Assembly: GCA_013202935.1 (NCBI GenBank)
Contig: JABMRG010000093.1
Coordinates: 1 to 35,609 of the forward strand
Length of the DNA: 35,609 bases
Origin: Candidatus Omnitrophota bacterium
GTDB lineage: Bacteria > Omnitrophota > Gorgyraeia > JABMRG01
Reading direction: 5' to 3'
The position numbers and the translations under genes were made by a program. The notes under the pieces were generated by a model. The model was not told where the DNA came from and made no database searches. It saw only the letters and a list, made by a program, of their open reading frames with translations. This document shows positions 1-7,746 of the stretch, in pieces (the stretch's first letter is position 1; each line of letters starts with the position of its first letter).

Positions 1-31
1 AAGTAAACTGTCCCCAGACTTGTTGGTAAGT

Positions 32-137
32 GAAGTGTCCCCATGCTTGTAGCAAAAGTGTAATGGTCAACTACATAACATAATACTGTATAATAGGTTA
101 TGAGCGAGTGAAACGTTCCCTTTTTTGTTCCTTTTTT
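32..137 (+). repeat. ~100 bp intergenic repeat, copy 1
   Basis: The stretch begins with AGTGTCCCCATGCTTGT, continues with a TGTAATGG block and ends with GTTATGAGCGAGTGAAACGT followed by a C-run and T-run. The same order of blocks recurs at 19676-19778 in the same orientation, again just upstream of a gene. A further related unit, GTAAACTGTCCCCAGACTTG, lies at 3-22. No gene is seen in 1-184. The GTGTCCCC ends recall small non-autonomous elements mobilised in trans, but no transposase is present in the window. Confidence 0.75.
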
Positions 138-140
138 TGC

Positions 141-169
141 TTGATTATATTTGGTAATTATGTTATATA
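141..169 (+). promoter_or_regulatory. Probable promoter of the GH94 gene
   Basis: TTGATT at 141-146 and TATATA at 164-169 are separated by 17 bp, with an extended TG one base before the -10 box. Transcription would begin near 176, giving a short leader that contains GGAG at 191-194. Motif reading only. Confidence 0.5.
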
Positions 170-208
170 TTTAGTCTAATACTATTGAAAGGAGAATCTG
201 CAACGGCA

Positions 209-2641
209 ATGAATCTAAAAAGATACGGACACTTTTCAAAAGACGGCACTGAATTTATTATTACAAACCCAAACACGCCCCGCCCATGGATAAACTATCT
301 TACTAACGAAGATTATTGTTCTATTATCTCGCACAATGCAGGCGGATATAGCTTCTATAAAGACTGCCGCACTGATAGGATATTGCGCTGGGCTCCTGAA
401 AACTGGCATTTTGACAGGCCGGGCCGCTATATGTATGTAAGGGATAAGCAGACAAAGAAGTGCTGGTCAGCATCATACCAGCCTATGCGTGTAAAACCCC
501 AGTTTTATGAGGCCCGCCATGGATTAGGATATACCATTACCAACACAACCTACAATGGTATAAATATAAAGATTACCTTCTTTGTTCCAGAGCATGATAC
601 CTGCGAGATATGGCTGGTAACCGCCACTAACAAAACAGGTAAAAAGAGAAATTTAGAACTCTTCCCATATGTAGAGTGGCTTATGGGTGATTACCACCAG
701 GAATTGCGTTACCGTAATATCATGAACCTCTATAACCGCATCTGTTATAACAAGCCTAATAAGGCTATCTTTGCAAAAAAGACCGCTTTCTGGGGTGATA
801 TGCATATAAAGCCATTCCCATATATAGATTTTCTGGCTTCAAGCCTTGCTGTTTCAGGCTATGCTACGCAGAAGGACGAATTTTTAGGAAGGGGCAATAC
901 TGAAGAAGCTCCCGAGTCTGTTATAAGTGGCAATTTCAAGAATTTTGAATTTGCCTCCGGCGAAGATGGGATCGCCTGCTTAAAACACAACCTTACCCTT
1001 TTGCCTAAATCATCAAAAGAGTTTACAGTTATACTCGGCCAGACTGATAAGGACGATCACCTTTCAGAGCTTCTTAAAAAATACCGCAACACTAAAAGAG
1101 CAAAGCAGGAGCTTGAGAAGGTAAAGGCCTTATGGCGCAGCAGGGTCCTTGATAATATAGAGATTGAGACCCCTGATAAGGATTTTAATCTTATGATGAA
1201 TATCTGGGTGAAGTATCAGGTCTATATCTGTAACTTCTGGTCACGTTCACCGAGTTATTATCATGAGGGCGCAGGCGGACGGGGTTATCGCGACTCCTGT
1301 CAGGATGCGGAAAGTATTATGTCTATAGACTTAGCTCATGCAAAGAAAAAGATAAAGCAGCTGGTCTCTCTTATAAGGCGGGATGGAACATGCGCACCAG
1401 GATTTTCAGATACGACCGGCCCTGCAAAACACCGCCCCAATAAAGACCACCCTGCATGGCTTACGTATACAGTAGCCTCATATATAAAAGAGACAGGCGA
1501 CAAGGATATACTAAAAGAGTATGCGCCCTACTTAAAAGATAAGTGGATAAACGGTTGGGATGTCGATCCAGATTTTAAAGGCGGAAGCTGTATTGATGGA
1601 GAAGGTACTATATTTGAACATCTTGAAAAGAACCTAAACTATACCTTTAATGACGTCGGGCCCAAAGGCCTGCCTCTGATAGGCCATGCTGACTGGAATG
1701 ATGCCATAGATGCAGCAGGCATAAAGCTTAAAGGCGAAAGTGTCTGGCTCGCCATGGCATTGGTAAGAAGCCTGAAGATGCTTGCAGAACTTGCTCTCTT
1801 AGTCGGAAAAAGCCAAAAAGCAGATGAGCTCTTAAATAAGGCGAAAACAATGTCTAGCAGGATAAACGATATAGCCTGGGATGGCGCATGGTATAAACGT
1901 GGTTTTACTGATGATGGCACACCATATGGCTCACGTAAGGATAAAGAAGGAAAGATATATATAAATGCGCAATCCTGGTCTATCCTCTCCGGAGTGATCA
2001 GTAAGGAGAGACAAAAGAAGGTGCTTGCATCTGTTGATAAATACTTAGATGGGCCTCACGGCATAGCGCTCTTTTCACCCGCATACTCAAAGTGGGATCC
2101 TAAGCTTGGCAGGATAAGCATGTTTTCAGAAGGCACTAAGGAGAACGCCGCTATCTTTTGCCATGCTGTAACGTTCCAGGTAGTAGCGGAATGTATTGCA
2201 GGCAGAGGCACAAAGGCATATCAGTCTATGAAAAAGATAATGCCAAGCTGCCAAAAAAACTATGATCTTTACAAGACAGAGCCTTATGTATATGCTGAAT
2301 ATCTGGTAGGGCCAGAACACCCTTACTTATATGGCGAAGGTGCCTTTACCTGGATAACTGGAAATGCTGGTTGGAATTTCCTGGCTGCTACTGAATGGCT
2401 GCTTGGTGCAAAGAGGGATTATGAAGGTTTAAGAATAGACCCCTGTATACCCAAATCCTGGAAAAAGTGCAAGATTACCAGGCCATTTAGAGGTGCTACC
2501 TACGAAATCACCATTAAAAACCCTAAATCTAAGGAAAAGGGCGTGAAAAGAGTTCTTGTCGATGGAGAAGAGATAAACGGCACATTAATATATCCCCACA
2601 AGGACAAAAAGGTGCATAAGATAGAAGTTCTTATGGGATAA
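209..2641 (+). CDS. GH94 cellobiose-phosphorylase-like enzyme
   Basis: This enzyme probably cleaves a beta-glucosidic disaccharide with phosphate, giving glucose 1-phosphate and a free sugar in the cytosol; no signal peptide is present. The protein reads like clostridial cellobiose phosphorylases from end to end: PWINYL near the N-terminus, RHGLGYT, the RGYRDSCQD sugar-binding stretch, GLPLIGHADWND with the general-acid Asp of WND near residue 498, KENAAIFCH, YGEGAFTWITG, and RPFRGATYEI near the C-terminus. At about 810 residues it has normal family length. The ATG at 209 is preferred to an upstream in-frame TTG at 185, because GGAG at 191-194 lies downstream of that TTG. Its spacing to the ATG is long. 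The exact disaccharide (cellobiose, another beta-glucobiose or chitobiose) cannot be fixed from motifs. It appears monocistronic and is followed by a terminator-like hairpin. Confidence 0.9.
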   Translation: MNLKRYGHFSKDGTEFIITNPNTPRPWINYLTNEDYCSIISHNAGGYSFYKDCRTDRILRWAPENWHFDRPGRYMYVRDKQTKKCWSASYQPMRVKPQFYEARHGLGYTITNTTYNGINIKITFFVPEHDTCEIWLVTATNKTGKKRNLELFPYVEWLMGDYHQELRYRNIMNLYNRICYNKPNKAIFAKKTAFWGDMHIKPFPYIDFLASSLAVSGYATQKDEFLGRGNTEEAPESVISGNFKNFEFASGEDGIACLKHNLTLLPKSSKEFTVILGQTDKDDHLSELLKKYRNTKRAKQELEKVKALWRSRVLDNIEIETPDKDFNLMMNIWVKYQVYICNFWSRSPSYYHEGAGGRGYRDSCQDAESIMSIDLAHAKKKIKQLVSLIRRDGTCAPGFSDTTGPAKHRPNKDHPAWLTYTVASYIKETGDKDILKEYAPYLKDKWINGWDVDPDFKGGSCIDGEGTIFEHLEKNLNYTFNDVGPKGLPLIGHADWNDAIDAAGIKLKGESVWLAMALVRSLKMLAELALLVGKSQKADELLNKAKTMSSRINDIAWDGAWYKRGFTDDGTPYGSRKDKEGKIYINAQSWSILSGVISKERQKKVLASVDKYLDGPHGIALFSPAYSKWDPKLGRISMFSEGTKENAAIFCHAVTFQVVAECIAGRGTKAYQSMKKIMPSCQKNYDLYKTEPYVYAEYLVGPEHPYLYGEGAFTWITGNAGWNFLAATEWLLGAKRDYEGLRIDPCIPKSWKKCKITRPFRGATYEITIKNPKSKEKGVKRVLVDGEEINGTLIYPHKDKKVHKIEVLMG

Positions 2642-2653
2642 GGCTTATTTTTC

Positions 2654-2681
2654 TTGACTTTTTTCTTATCTATAGTATAAT
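2654..2681 (+). promoter_or_regulatory. Promoter downstream of the GH94 gene
   Basis: TTGACT at 2654-2659 and a consensus TATAAT at 2676-2681 are 16 bp apart. The start point would fall near 2688, at the foot of the small hairpin. The transcript would run through the GGTGGGATGAA motif at 2734-2756 towards the second promoter and the secreted-protein gene. Confidence 0.55.
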
Positions 2682-2687
2682 ATAAGA

Positions 2688-2715
2688 GCCTCCCAAAAAG
2701 AGGCCTTTTCTCTTT
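2688..2715 (+). terminator. Terminator-like hairpin after the GH94 gene
   Basis: GCCTC (2688-2692) pairs with GAGGC (2700-2704) around a CCAAAAA loop and is followed by CTTTTCTCTTT. It lies 47 bp after the GH94 stop. The stem is short, so strength is uncertain. It sits at the predicted start point of the promoter at 2654-2681. Confidence 0.5.
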
Positions 2716-2790
2716 AAAACTCAATAAAATATTTCGGTGGGATGAAAATCAGTGGGTTTTTTTAAATATTTAAAAAATATTTAAAAAAGG

Positions 2791-2819
2791 TTGACAAAAG
2801 TAGGTTTTTATGGTATACT
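2791..2819 (+). promoter_or_regulatory. Strong promoter of the secreted-protein operon
   Basis: Consensus TTGACA at 2791-2796 and TATACT at 2814-2819 have a 17 bp spacer and a TG extension ahead of the -10 box. The box-to-box sequence closely resembles the promoter at 15120-15148. The start point would be near 2826, about 300 nt upstream of the preferred start codon. Confidence 0.8.
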
Positions 2820-2825
2820 TATTAC

Positions 2826-3127
2826 ACAGTAGGGAATATATTAACTCTAATAGTAGTATAGAGTTATGGAAAATACTAGGAACGGTTAACATGTCAAACC
2901 TAGGGGGCTAGCTATATACGCATATACTATAATATCAATCCAATTATAATTAATCAACATCTTATATTAAGGAGGTGGTTTATCTACTTATAATTATGTT
3001 AGTAAAAGTGGAAATAATCAAAAACGTATAACAAATAACCAATGAATGAAAATAGGAAAAGGAGGAAAGAAAGATGAAATTTCCTAAATTATTCGAAAAA
3101 AATCTAATACGAAAGGAGGTGGAAAAG
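2826..3127 (+). promoter_or_regulatory. Long structured 5' leader
   Basis: This roughly 300 nt untranslated region carries a perfect 8-bp hairpin TAACTCTA (2842-2849)/TAGAGTTA (2859-2866). A second stem, CTAGG (2876-2880)/CCTAG (2899-2903), is followed directly by GGGGCTAGC. Three Shine-Dalgarno-like runs follow: AAGGAGGTGG near 2970, AAAGGAGG near 3058 and AAAGGAGGTGG at 3114-3124. The 5' hairpins may stabilise an abundant mRNA or form a ligand-sensing domain. I found no match to riboswitch consensus motifs that I know (c-di-GMP-I/II, SAM-II, preQ1). No gene is convincing in 2642-3073. Confidence 0.5.
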
Positions 3128-3970
3128 ATGAAGAAGTTGTTATCACTTTTAGTGGCTATCGTGATGGTAGCCTCCACAAGCGGTACGGCATTGGCAGCTT
3201 TTACGTCTGACGGTACTGAGGCATTTACAGCAAGTAGTGGTAGTGTTGGCGGAACTGCTGGTATAAGTGAGCCATTTAGCGCAACATTGAAAAACCTTAG
3301 TGACGATGCAACAGCAACTGATGTTGCCTGGACAGGTGTTGATGCTGGCGATGGTTGGGAAACAGCTGATCAGTATATCGAAGTTACTGGTTTTGCGACA
3401 TACAGCAATTGGGGTATTCAGACATATACAGACAACGAGGATGTTTCAGCAAGCCCGCAGTATACAGGAACAAATAATCCAGCTGGTCTTGTAAGGACAG
3501 ACAGCACAATCTACAACCTACCTGTGTGCTGGAGAACCAAGGCAGGATACTATGATCCAGTTGCAGCAACCTATAGCGATCCTGGTTCTGCTGCTGCTAG
3601 CTCAGAAGAGTTGGAGATAATCCAAGGAAGAGATGGTAACTACACCGTGCTCTATGATGGAGTAACAGGCCATGCGCCAGGTGGAACAGACCCTTATTTT
3701 CCATGGTTCTTTATACTGGATAAGGGTACTGACGATGTAGATGTTACAACTACCGGAGATCAGGCATTTGACGACTATCAGGTAGATGCTACATTTATCG
3801 GATCAGCAGGTTATCACCATGCACCGGGTGCTAGTGAACCACTCAACTTTGCTACACCAAACCACCCGCAGGATAAGTACTATATTTACCTTGGTGCTAA
3901 CTTTACTCTGGCTATACCGGCAAAAACGTATACTACTAACATGTTAACTGTGGAGATGTACCATCTTTAA
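3128..3970 (+). CDS. Small secreted protein, candidate major surface subunit
   Basis: I do not recognise a named family. The ATG at 3128 is preferred because an ideal AAGGAGGT lies just upstream and the translation opens with a textbook signal peptide, MKKLLSLLVAIVMVASTSG, with likely cleavage near ALA-A at residue 23. An in-frame ATG at 3074 also has a good ribosome-binding site and would add 18 charged residues. The mature protein (about 257 residues) is rich in T, A, G, D and Y with few Lys, as expected of a beta-rich extracellular protein. It has a DQYIEV stretch, WGIQTYTDNED, and a C-terminal TYTTNMLTVEMYHL. The same blocks recur in the next gene, so the two share a domain. A strong promoter, long leader and ideal ribosome-binding site suggest high expression. 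A surface-layer, fibre or matrix subunit is an inference. Confidence 0.75.
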   Translation: MKKLLSLLVAIVMVASTSGTALAAFTSDGTEAFTASSGSVGGTAGISEPFSATLKNLSDDATATDVAWTGVDAGDGWETADQYIEVTGFATYSNWGIQTYTDNEDVSASPQYTGTNNPAGLVRTDSTIYNLPVCWRTKAGYYDPVAATYSDPGSAAASSEELEIIQGRDGNYTVLYDGVTGHAPGGTDPYFPWFFILDKGTDDVDVTTTGDQAFDDYQVDATFIGSAGYHHAPGASEPLNFATPNHPQDKYYIYLGANFTLAIPAKTYTTNMLTVEMYHL

Positions 3971-4102
3971 TATATAAGATTTTATCCTGGTCCTGCCTGA
4001 TGCCTTTTTGGTCAGGCAGGAATAAGAGGATACATCTTGTGGATCGGGCAGGACTATAGCAGTATAACTGCCGGTAGGCAGGACCGGGAATCTTATATAT
4101 TA
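3968..4102. repeat. 135 bp nested palindrome
   Basis: The element is bounded by perfect 14-bp inverted repeats, TAATATATAAGATT (3968-3981) and AATCTTATATATTA (4089-4102); the left arm includes the stop codon of the upstream gene. Inside, CCTGGTCCTGCC (3986-3997) faces GGCAGGACCGGG (4077-4088). A 9-bp hairpin CCTGCCTGA/TCAGGCAGG occupies 3992-4020, and GGCAG/CTGCC pairs at 4047-4072. It could be a small mobile element, a processing site or a partial terminator in the mRNA. Confidence 0.85.
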
Positions 4103-4139
4103 TTGATGTGTATAGTTATTTAAAGACAAGGAGTAAAAA

Positions 4140-6941
4140 ATGTACTCTATTTATAAGAGTACTACAATTCGGATATGTATACTGATAGGCTGCCTGCTTC
4201 TTTTAGGGTCTGATAAGGTTGAGGCAGCAGGCAAGGCTGCAGCTCGTGTTATAAACACATCAGGCGGGCAGGTTAATGTCGCAGTTAAGAATATAAGCGA
4301 TGATCAACCTGCTGCCGGAGGGCTTATAACCTGGAGCAATATAGAAGCAGGCTTGACTGGCTGGAAAGCCGCTGACCAGTATTTAGAGATATCCCATTCA
4401 GACCTTTCTACTGGCTGGGGCATACAATTTTATACTGACAACGAAGATGGCTCAGCCAATCCAAAATATACCGGAAGTGCAAACCCGGCAGGGCTTATAA
4501 AGACAGGCAATACCTCGATCGTGCTACCTATGGCATGGCGCATGACCGATTCTCTTCTATCGACAGCAGACCTGGAAGATATACAGTTACGTCTTGGTGG
4601 GGAAGGCTTTACTGATTACATGTGGCGCTTCCTAAAGGATAAAAATACCCCGGATGAAAGTCTAATTGGCACAGATGTACGAATAACCGGGTTTAGCCTC
4701 GACCCCATAGTTATTACATTTAATAACGTAACCGGTGTCTTAAGCTATGATATTGAGAGGTGTACGGATTTAATGTCTGGTATATGGGAGCTTGTAGAAA
4801 GTGATTATCCTGCGCAAAGTGGTACGCAGACAGAATGGACAGATCCAGATTCTCTCCCCATCGCTTTTTACAGAGTAAAGGTTGCGGATGCTGTGAGCCT
4901 TATTGATGGAGAGGATTATATCACACTGTGGAACCAGTCAGGTATAGCATGGCATGAATTAGCAAGGGGCCATAATCCTGAAAAAGCGTATGTATATCTG
5001 ACCGCAAAGTTTGATGTAGCTTTAGTGGGTGCGACATATCAGACATCGACCTTAACAGTAGAGTCGTATCATGGAATTTCACAATTTCCGTTTTATGTAT
5101 ATCAGGAAGGCGCACCTGCCATGCAGATGGCGTATGAGCATATAAATGAAAAGATGGACCAGTATTTTCAAACAGGCGAGAAGCGCCTTATAGAAAGTTA
5201 TTCTGATCCATATCCGCCCGGCCCATCGGGTTCTTTAGAAGGTGTTGCGTTTACATATGACAATGCCCTTGCTATATGTGCCTACATGGCAAGACCTACT
5301 GAAGAGAATCTCTCCCGAGCAAGGCTTCTGATAACAAGCCTTATCTGGGCGCAGAATAATGATAGCTTTGCAGACGGAAGATTAAGAGATGCATATGATG
5401 CTACGCAGGAATTTACAGGTTCAGTACCACCTTTAACAGGTACTATGTTTGATAGGTCATACACAGGAAATATTGCCTGGGCTATAAACGCGTTATGCCA
5501 GTATTACAAGAATGCGCCAAATGCCGGTGTAACAGATACAGCCTTTTTAGCAGAGGTACTTCAGGCTGCAGAGGATGCGGGTGATTTTATTCACGCAAAC
5601 TTCTATGATAGCTCGCAGTCCGGTTACTATCTTGGCTTTAACTCAGATGGCACTACCCTAGATGAGTCTAAGTCGACAGAGCATAATATAGCAACCTATG
5701 TTGCATTTTCGCATCTTTATGATATTACAGGTACCGGCAAATGGCTTACAAGGGCCAACAGGGCAAAAGATTTTGTACAGACTATAGCATGGGTTGCTGC
5801 TGACGATAGATATATTTGTGGCTTAAACTCAGATGGTAGCGAGAATACAGATAGTCTTGTTGCAGATGTAAACCTTCTTGCAGTCTTAGCTCTAGGTGAT
5901 GCGCAAAGAGCTGATAATGATATCTCAGAGACAATAGAGTATGTTAAAGAGACCTTTGAGACTGAAGAGGGAGTTGCAGACTCAATATCAATAGAAGGTA
6001 TAGATTTCGGATATAATATATATAATAGCCCAATAGAGCCTGATGGCATCTGGTTTGAAGGAACCGCGCAGCTTGCGCAGGCATATAAGGTAGCTGGCAA
6101 CTATGGTCTTACCGATAATTCTGACACCTATCTTGAGTCTATAAAACTAGCACAATATCATGATTTCTGGACTGAAGACTACAACGAAAATTTAACCTCA
6201 AATTATAAAGGTATTCCAGCAGCATCAAAACCAGTAGCAGAAAATGGAACAGATGGCGGCATAACAACAGGGCTTGACTACTCTTATTTTGCAAGCGCCC
6301 ATATAGCACCTACAGCATGGTTTGTGGCTACGACACTAGACTATAATATGCTCTGGGGCAGCGCATTAGATGCTGATGTTCCTTCTCCAGGAGACAATAT
6401 AAACTTTACAGCAGACCCAGCTACTCTAATTAATGATAATACATATTTAGAGAACCGCTATATGCCATCCGGATGGATGAATGTTTCAGATAATATGTAT
6501 ACAGACCCAAGAAGCACTGATACAGACTATGGAGATACCTGTTTCAAGATACATTTTACCGGTACCGCAGGAAGCAATGATCAGTACTGGTGTGGCCTGG
6601 TATGGCAGGAACCGGAAGGCGAATGGAATGGGGGAGTTAATAAGGGCTATGACCTGACAGGCGCTACGGAAATGAAATTTAGGGCAAAGGCAAGCGAGGA
6701 TACTCTCGTAAGATTCTATTTAGGATATGCGGGCGATTCATGCAGCATTATACCAATAAATGCTATCGAACAATTTAGGAGCCTTAATACCAGCTGGCAA
6801 GATATAACATTGAGTTTGGAAGACCCCGAGCAGCCAGGCGTTATGCTTGATATGTCGCATGTATCTAATGGCTTTACTATTGTCGCAGGCTCAGAAGAAG
6901 TAGATGTATATATAGATGATATAAGGTATACTTCTGACTAA
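4140..6941 (+). CDS. Large secreted protein: shared domain, glycosidase-like barrel and CBM-like domain
   Basis: The start has AAGGAG at good spacing. Residues 1-29 form a signal peptide ending near VEA; LIGC inside it matches a lipobox, but hydrophobic residues continue after the Cys, so lipidation is doubtful. Residues about 30-190 and 255-315 match the preceding gene's protein (ADQYLEI, GWGIQFYTDNEDGSA, YQTSTLTVESYH). A Fn3-like stretch at about 195-250 (YDIERCTDLMSGIW ... FYRVKVA) interrupts it. Residues about 316-740 look like an (alpha/alpha)6 six-hairpin glycosidase: repeated helical pairs, TYDNALAICAY, STEHNIATYVAFSHLYDITG. Residues about 745-933 resemble a beta-sandwich carbohydrate-binding domain (YDLTGATEMKFRAKAS, then VDVYIDDIRYTSD). 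Catalytic residues and substrate cannot be assigned. A catalytic or binding subunit of the same extracellular structure is inferred. Confidence 0.7.
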   Translation: MYSIYKSTTIRICILIGCLLLLGSDKVEAAGKAAARVINTSGGQVNVAVKNISDDQPAAGGLITWSNIEAGLTGWKAADQYLEISHSDLSTGWGIQFYTDNEDGSANPKYTGSANPAGLIKTGNTSIVLPMAWRMTDSLLSTADLEDIQLRLGGEGFTDYMWRFLKDKNTPDESLIGTDVRITGFSLDPIVITFNNVTGVLSYDIERCTDLMSGIWELVESDYPAQSGTQTEWTDPDSLPIAFYRVKVADAVSLIDGEDYITLWNQSGIAWHELARGHNPEKAYVYLTAKFDVALVGATYQTSTLTVESYHGISQFPFYVYQEGAPAMQMAYEHINEKMDQYFQTGEKRLIESYSDPYPPGPSGSLEGVAFTYDNALAICAYMARPTEENLSRARLLITSLIWAQNNDSFADGRLRDAYDATQEFTGSVPPLTGTMFDRSYTGNIAWAINALCQYYKNAPNAGVTDTAFLAEVLQAAEDAGDFIHANFYDSSQSGYYLGFNSDGTTLDESKSTEHNIATYVAFSHLYDITGTGKWLTRANRAKDFVQTIAWVAADDRYICGLNSDGSENTDSLVADVNLLAVLALGDAQRADNDISETIEYVKETFETEEGVADSISIEGIDFGYNIYNSPIEPDGIWFEGTAQLAQAYKVAGNYGLTDNSDTYLESIKLAQYHDFWTEDYNENLTSNYKGIPAASKPVAENGTDGGITTGLDYSYFASAHIAPTAWFVATTLDYNMLWGSALDADVPSPGDNINFTADPATLINDNTYLENRYMPSGWMNVSDNMYTDPRSTDTDYGDTCFKIHFTGTAGSNDQYWCGLVWQEPEGEWNGGVNKGYDLTGATEMKFRAKASEDTLVRFYLGYAGDSCSIIPINAIEQFRSLNTSWQDITLSLEDPEQPGVMLDMSHVSNGFTIVAGSEEVDVYIDDIRYTSD

Positions 6942-6958
6942 AATATGAGGAAGGCAAG

Positions 6959-7735
6959 ATGAGAGTCTTTAATATACTGTTTATAGCAATGATGATTATG
7001 GCAACAGCAGCAGCTAATGCTGAGGCAGGGGTATTAGTTACCCCTGATAGGCATATTCTGGAACTTTCACCTGGTGAAGAAAAAGCAGTCGAATATCAGA
7101 TATATAATTCTGGCCCCGACGATCTACACATAACAGTAGACCCTAAAGCGTGGGCAGGCACAAAGGATACAAGATTCTGGATATCCTTAAAAGAAGACAT
7201 GATTGAATTAAAGGCAAACGACACAAAACCACTTAAGGTTACTGTCACTGCCCCGGCAGATGTTAAAGGGGAGATGCTGGCAATGCTGTTTCTCTGTTAT
7301 AAGGAATCAGAAGACTCTGCCTTAAATATAAGGAACGGCATTCCGCTTTATCTTATTATAGAGGGCACAAAAGAGTATGGAGCAGAGATAAAAGATGTAG
7401 GCCTTATATATAAGAAAGAAGCAAAAAAGAAAGATCTAAACCTTGATATCGAGGTTCAAAATACAGGCAATGTGCATATAGTTCCTGATATCAAAGTATC
7501 TATAACGGATGAGAAAGACAAAGAGGTAAAGAGGTTCGTTTTAGAAGAGGCAAAGACCCTACTCCGAGGGCAAGACCATACGTTTTCGCTTATCTGGAGA
7601 TATCCAGGCCTCTCGAATGGGGATTATAAAGTAGTAGCGGAGATAGTATATGGTGATAAGTTGGAGAAGATACGACATATATCAGCATTTAGTTTTAAAG
7701 ATGGAGATATAAAGGTAATAAAGGATGGAGCTTGA
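6959..7735 (+). CDS. Periplasmic Ig-like chaperone-type protein
   Basis: This 258-residue protein has a signal peptide (residues 1-23, ending ANAEA) and two probable Ig-like beta-sandwich halves. Residues about 26-115 contain [18 protein letters not shown] and [13 protein letters not shown], typical of pilus-chaperone or DUF916-like N-terminal domains. Residues about 125-250 contain [21 protein letters not shown], typical of the following Ig-like domain. There is no C-terminal membrane anchor, unlike Gram-positive DUF916 proteins. AGGAAGG precedes the ATG, and the gene follows the large glycosidase-like gene by 17 bp. Its last codon overlaps a possible TTG start of the next gene. Acting as a chaperone for the secreted subunits encoded upstream is inferred from fold type and position; no usher gene is visible. 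Confidence 0.65.
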   Translation: MRVFNILFIAMMIMATAAANAEAGVLVTPDRHILELSPGEEKAVEYQIYNSGPDDLHITVDPKAWAGTKDTRFWISLKEDMIELKANDTKPLKVTVTAPADVKGEMLAMLFLCYKESEDSALNIRNGIPLYLIIEGTKEYGAEIKDVGLIYKKEAKKKDLNLDIEVQNTGNVHIVPDIKVSITDEKDKEVKRFVLEEAKTLLRGQDHTFSLIWRYPGLSNGDYKVVAEIVYGDKLEKIRHISAFSFKDGDIKVIKDGA

Positions 7736-7746
7736 GGGATAATATT

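Noticed and set aside
185..208. TTG start of the GH94 gene at 185
   Set aside because: No ribosome-binding site lies upstream of it, and GGAG lies between it and the ATG at 209.
2826..2960. Known c-di-GMP, preQ1 or SAM riboswitch in the leader
   Set aside because: The conserved cores (such as ACGCAAAG with GCCTCC/GGCC pairing) are not present; only unassigned hairpins are seen.
4140..4230. Lipoprotein call for the large glycosidase-like protein based on LIGC
   Set aside because: The hydrophobic core continues after the Cys, and an ordinary cleavage site follows at VEA-A.
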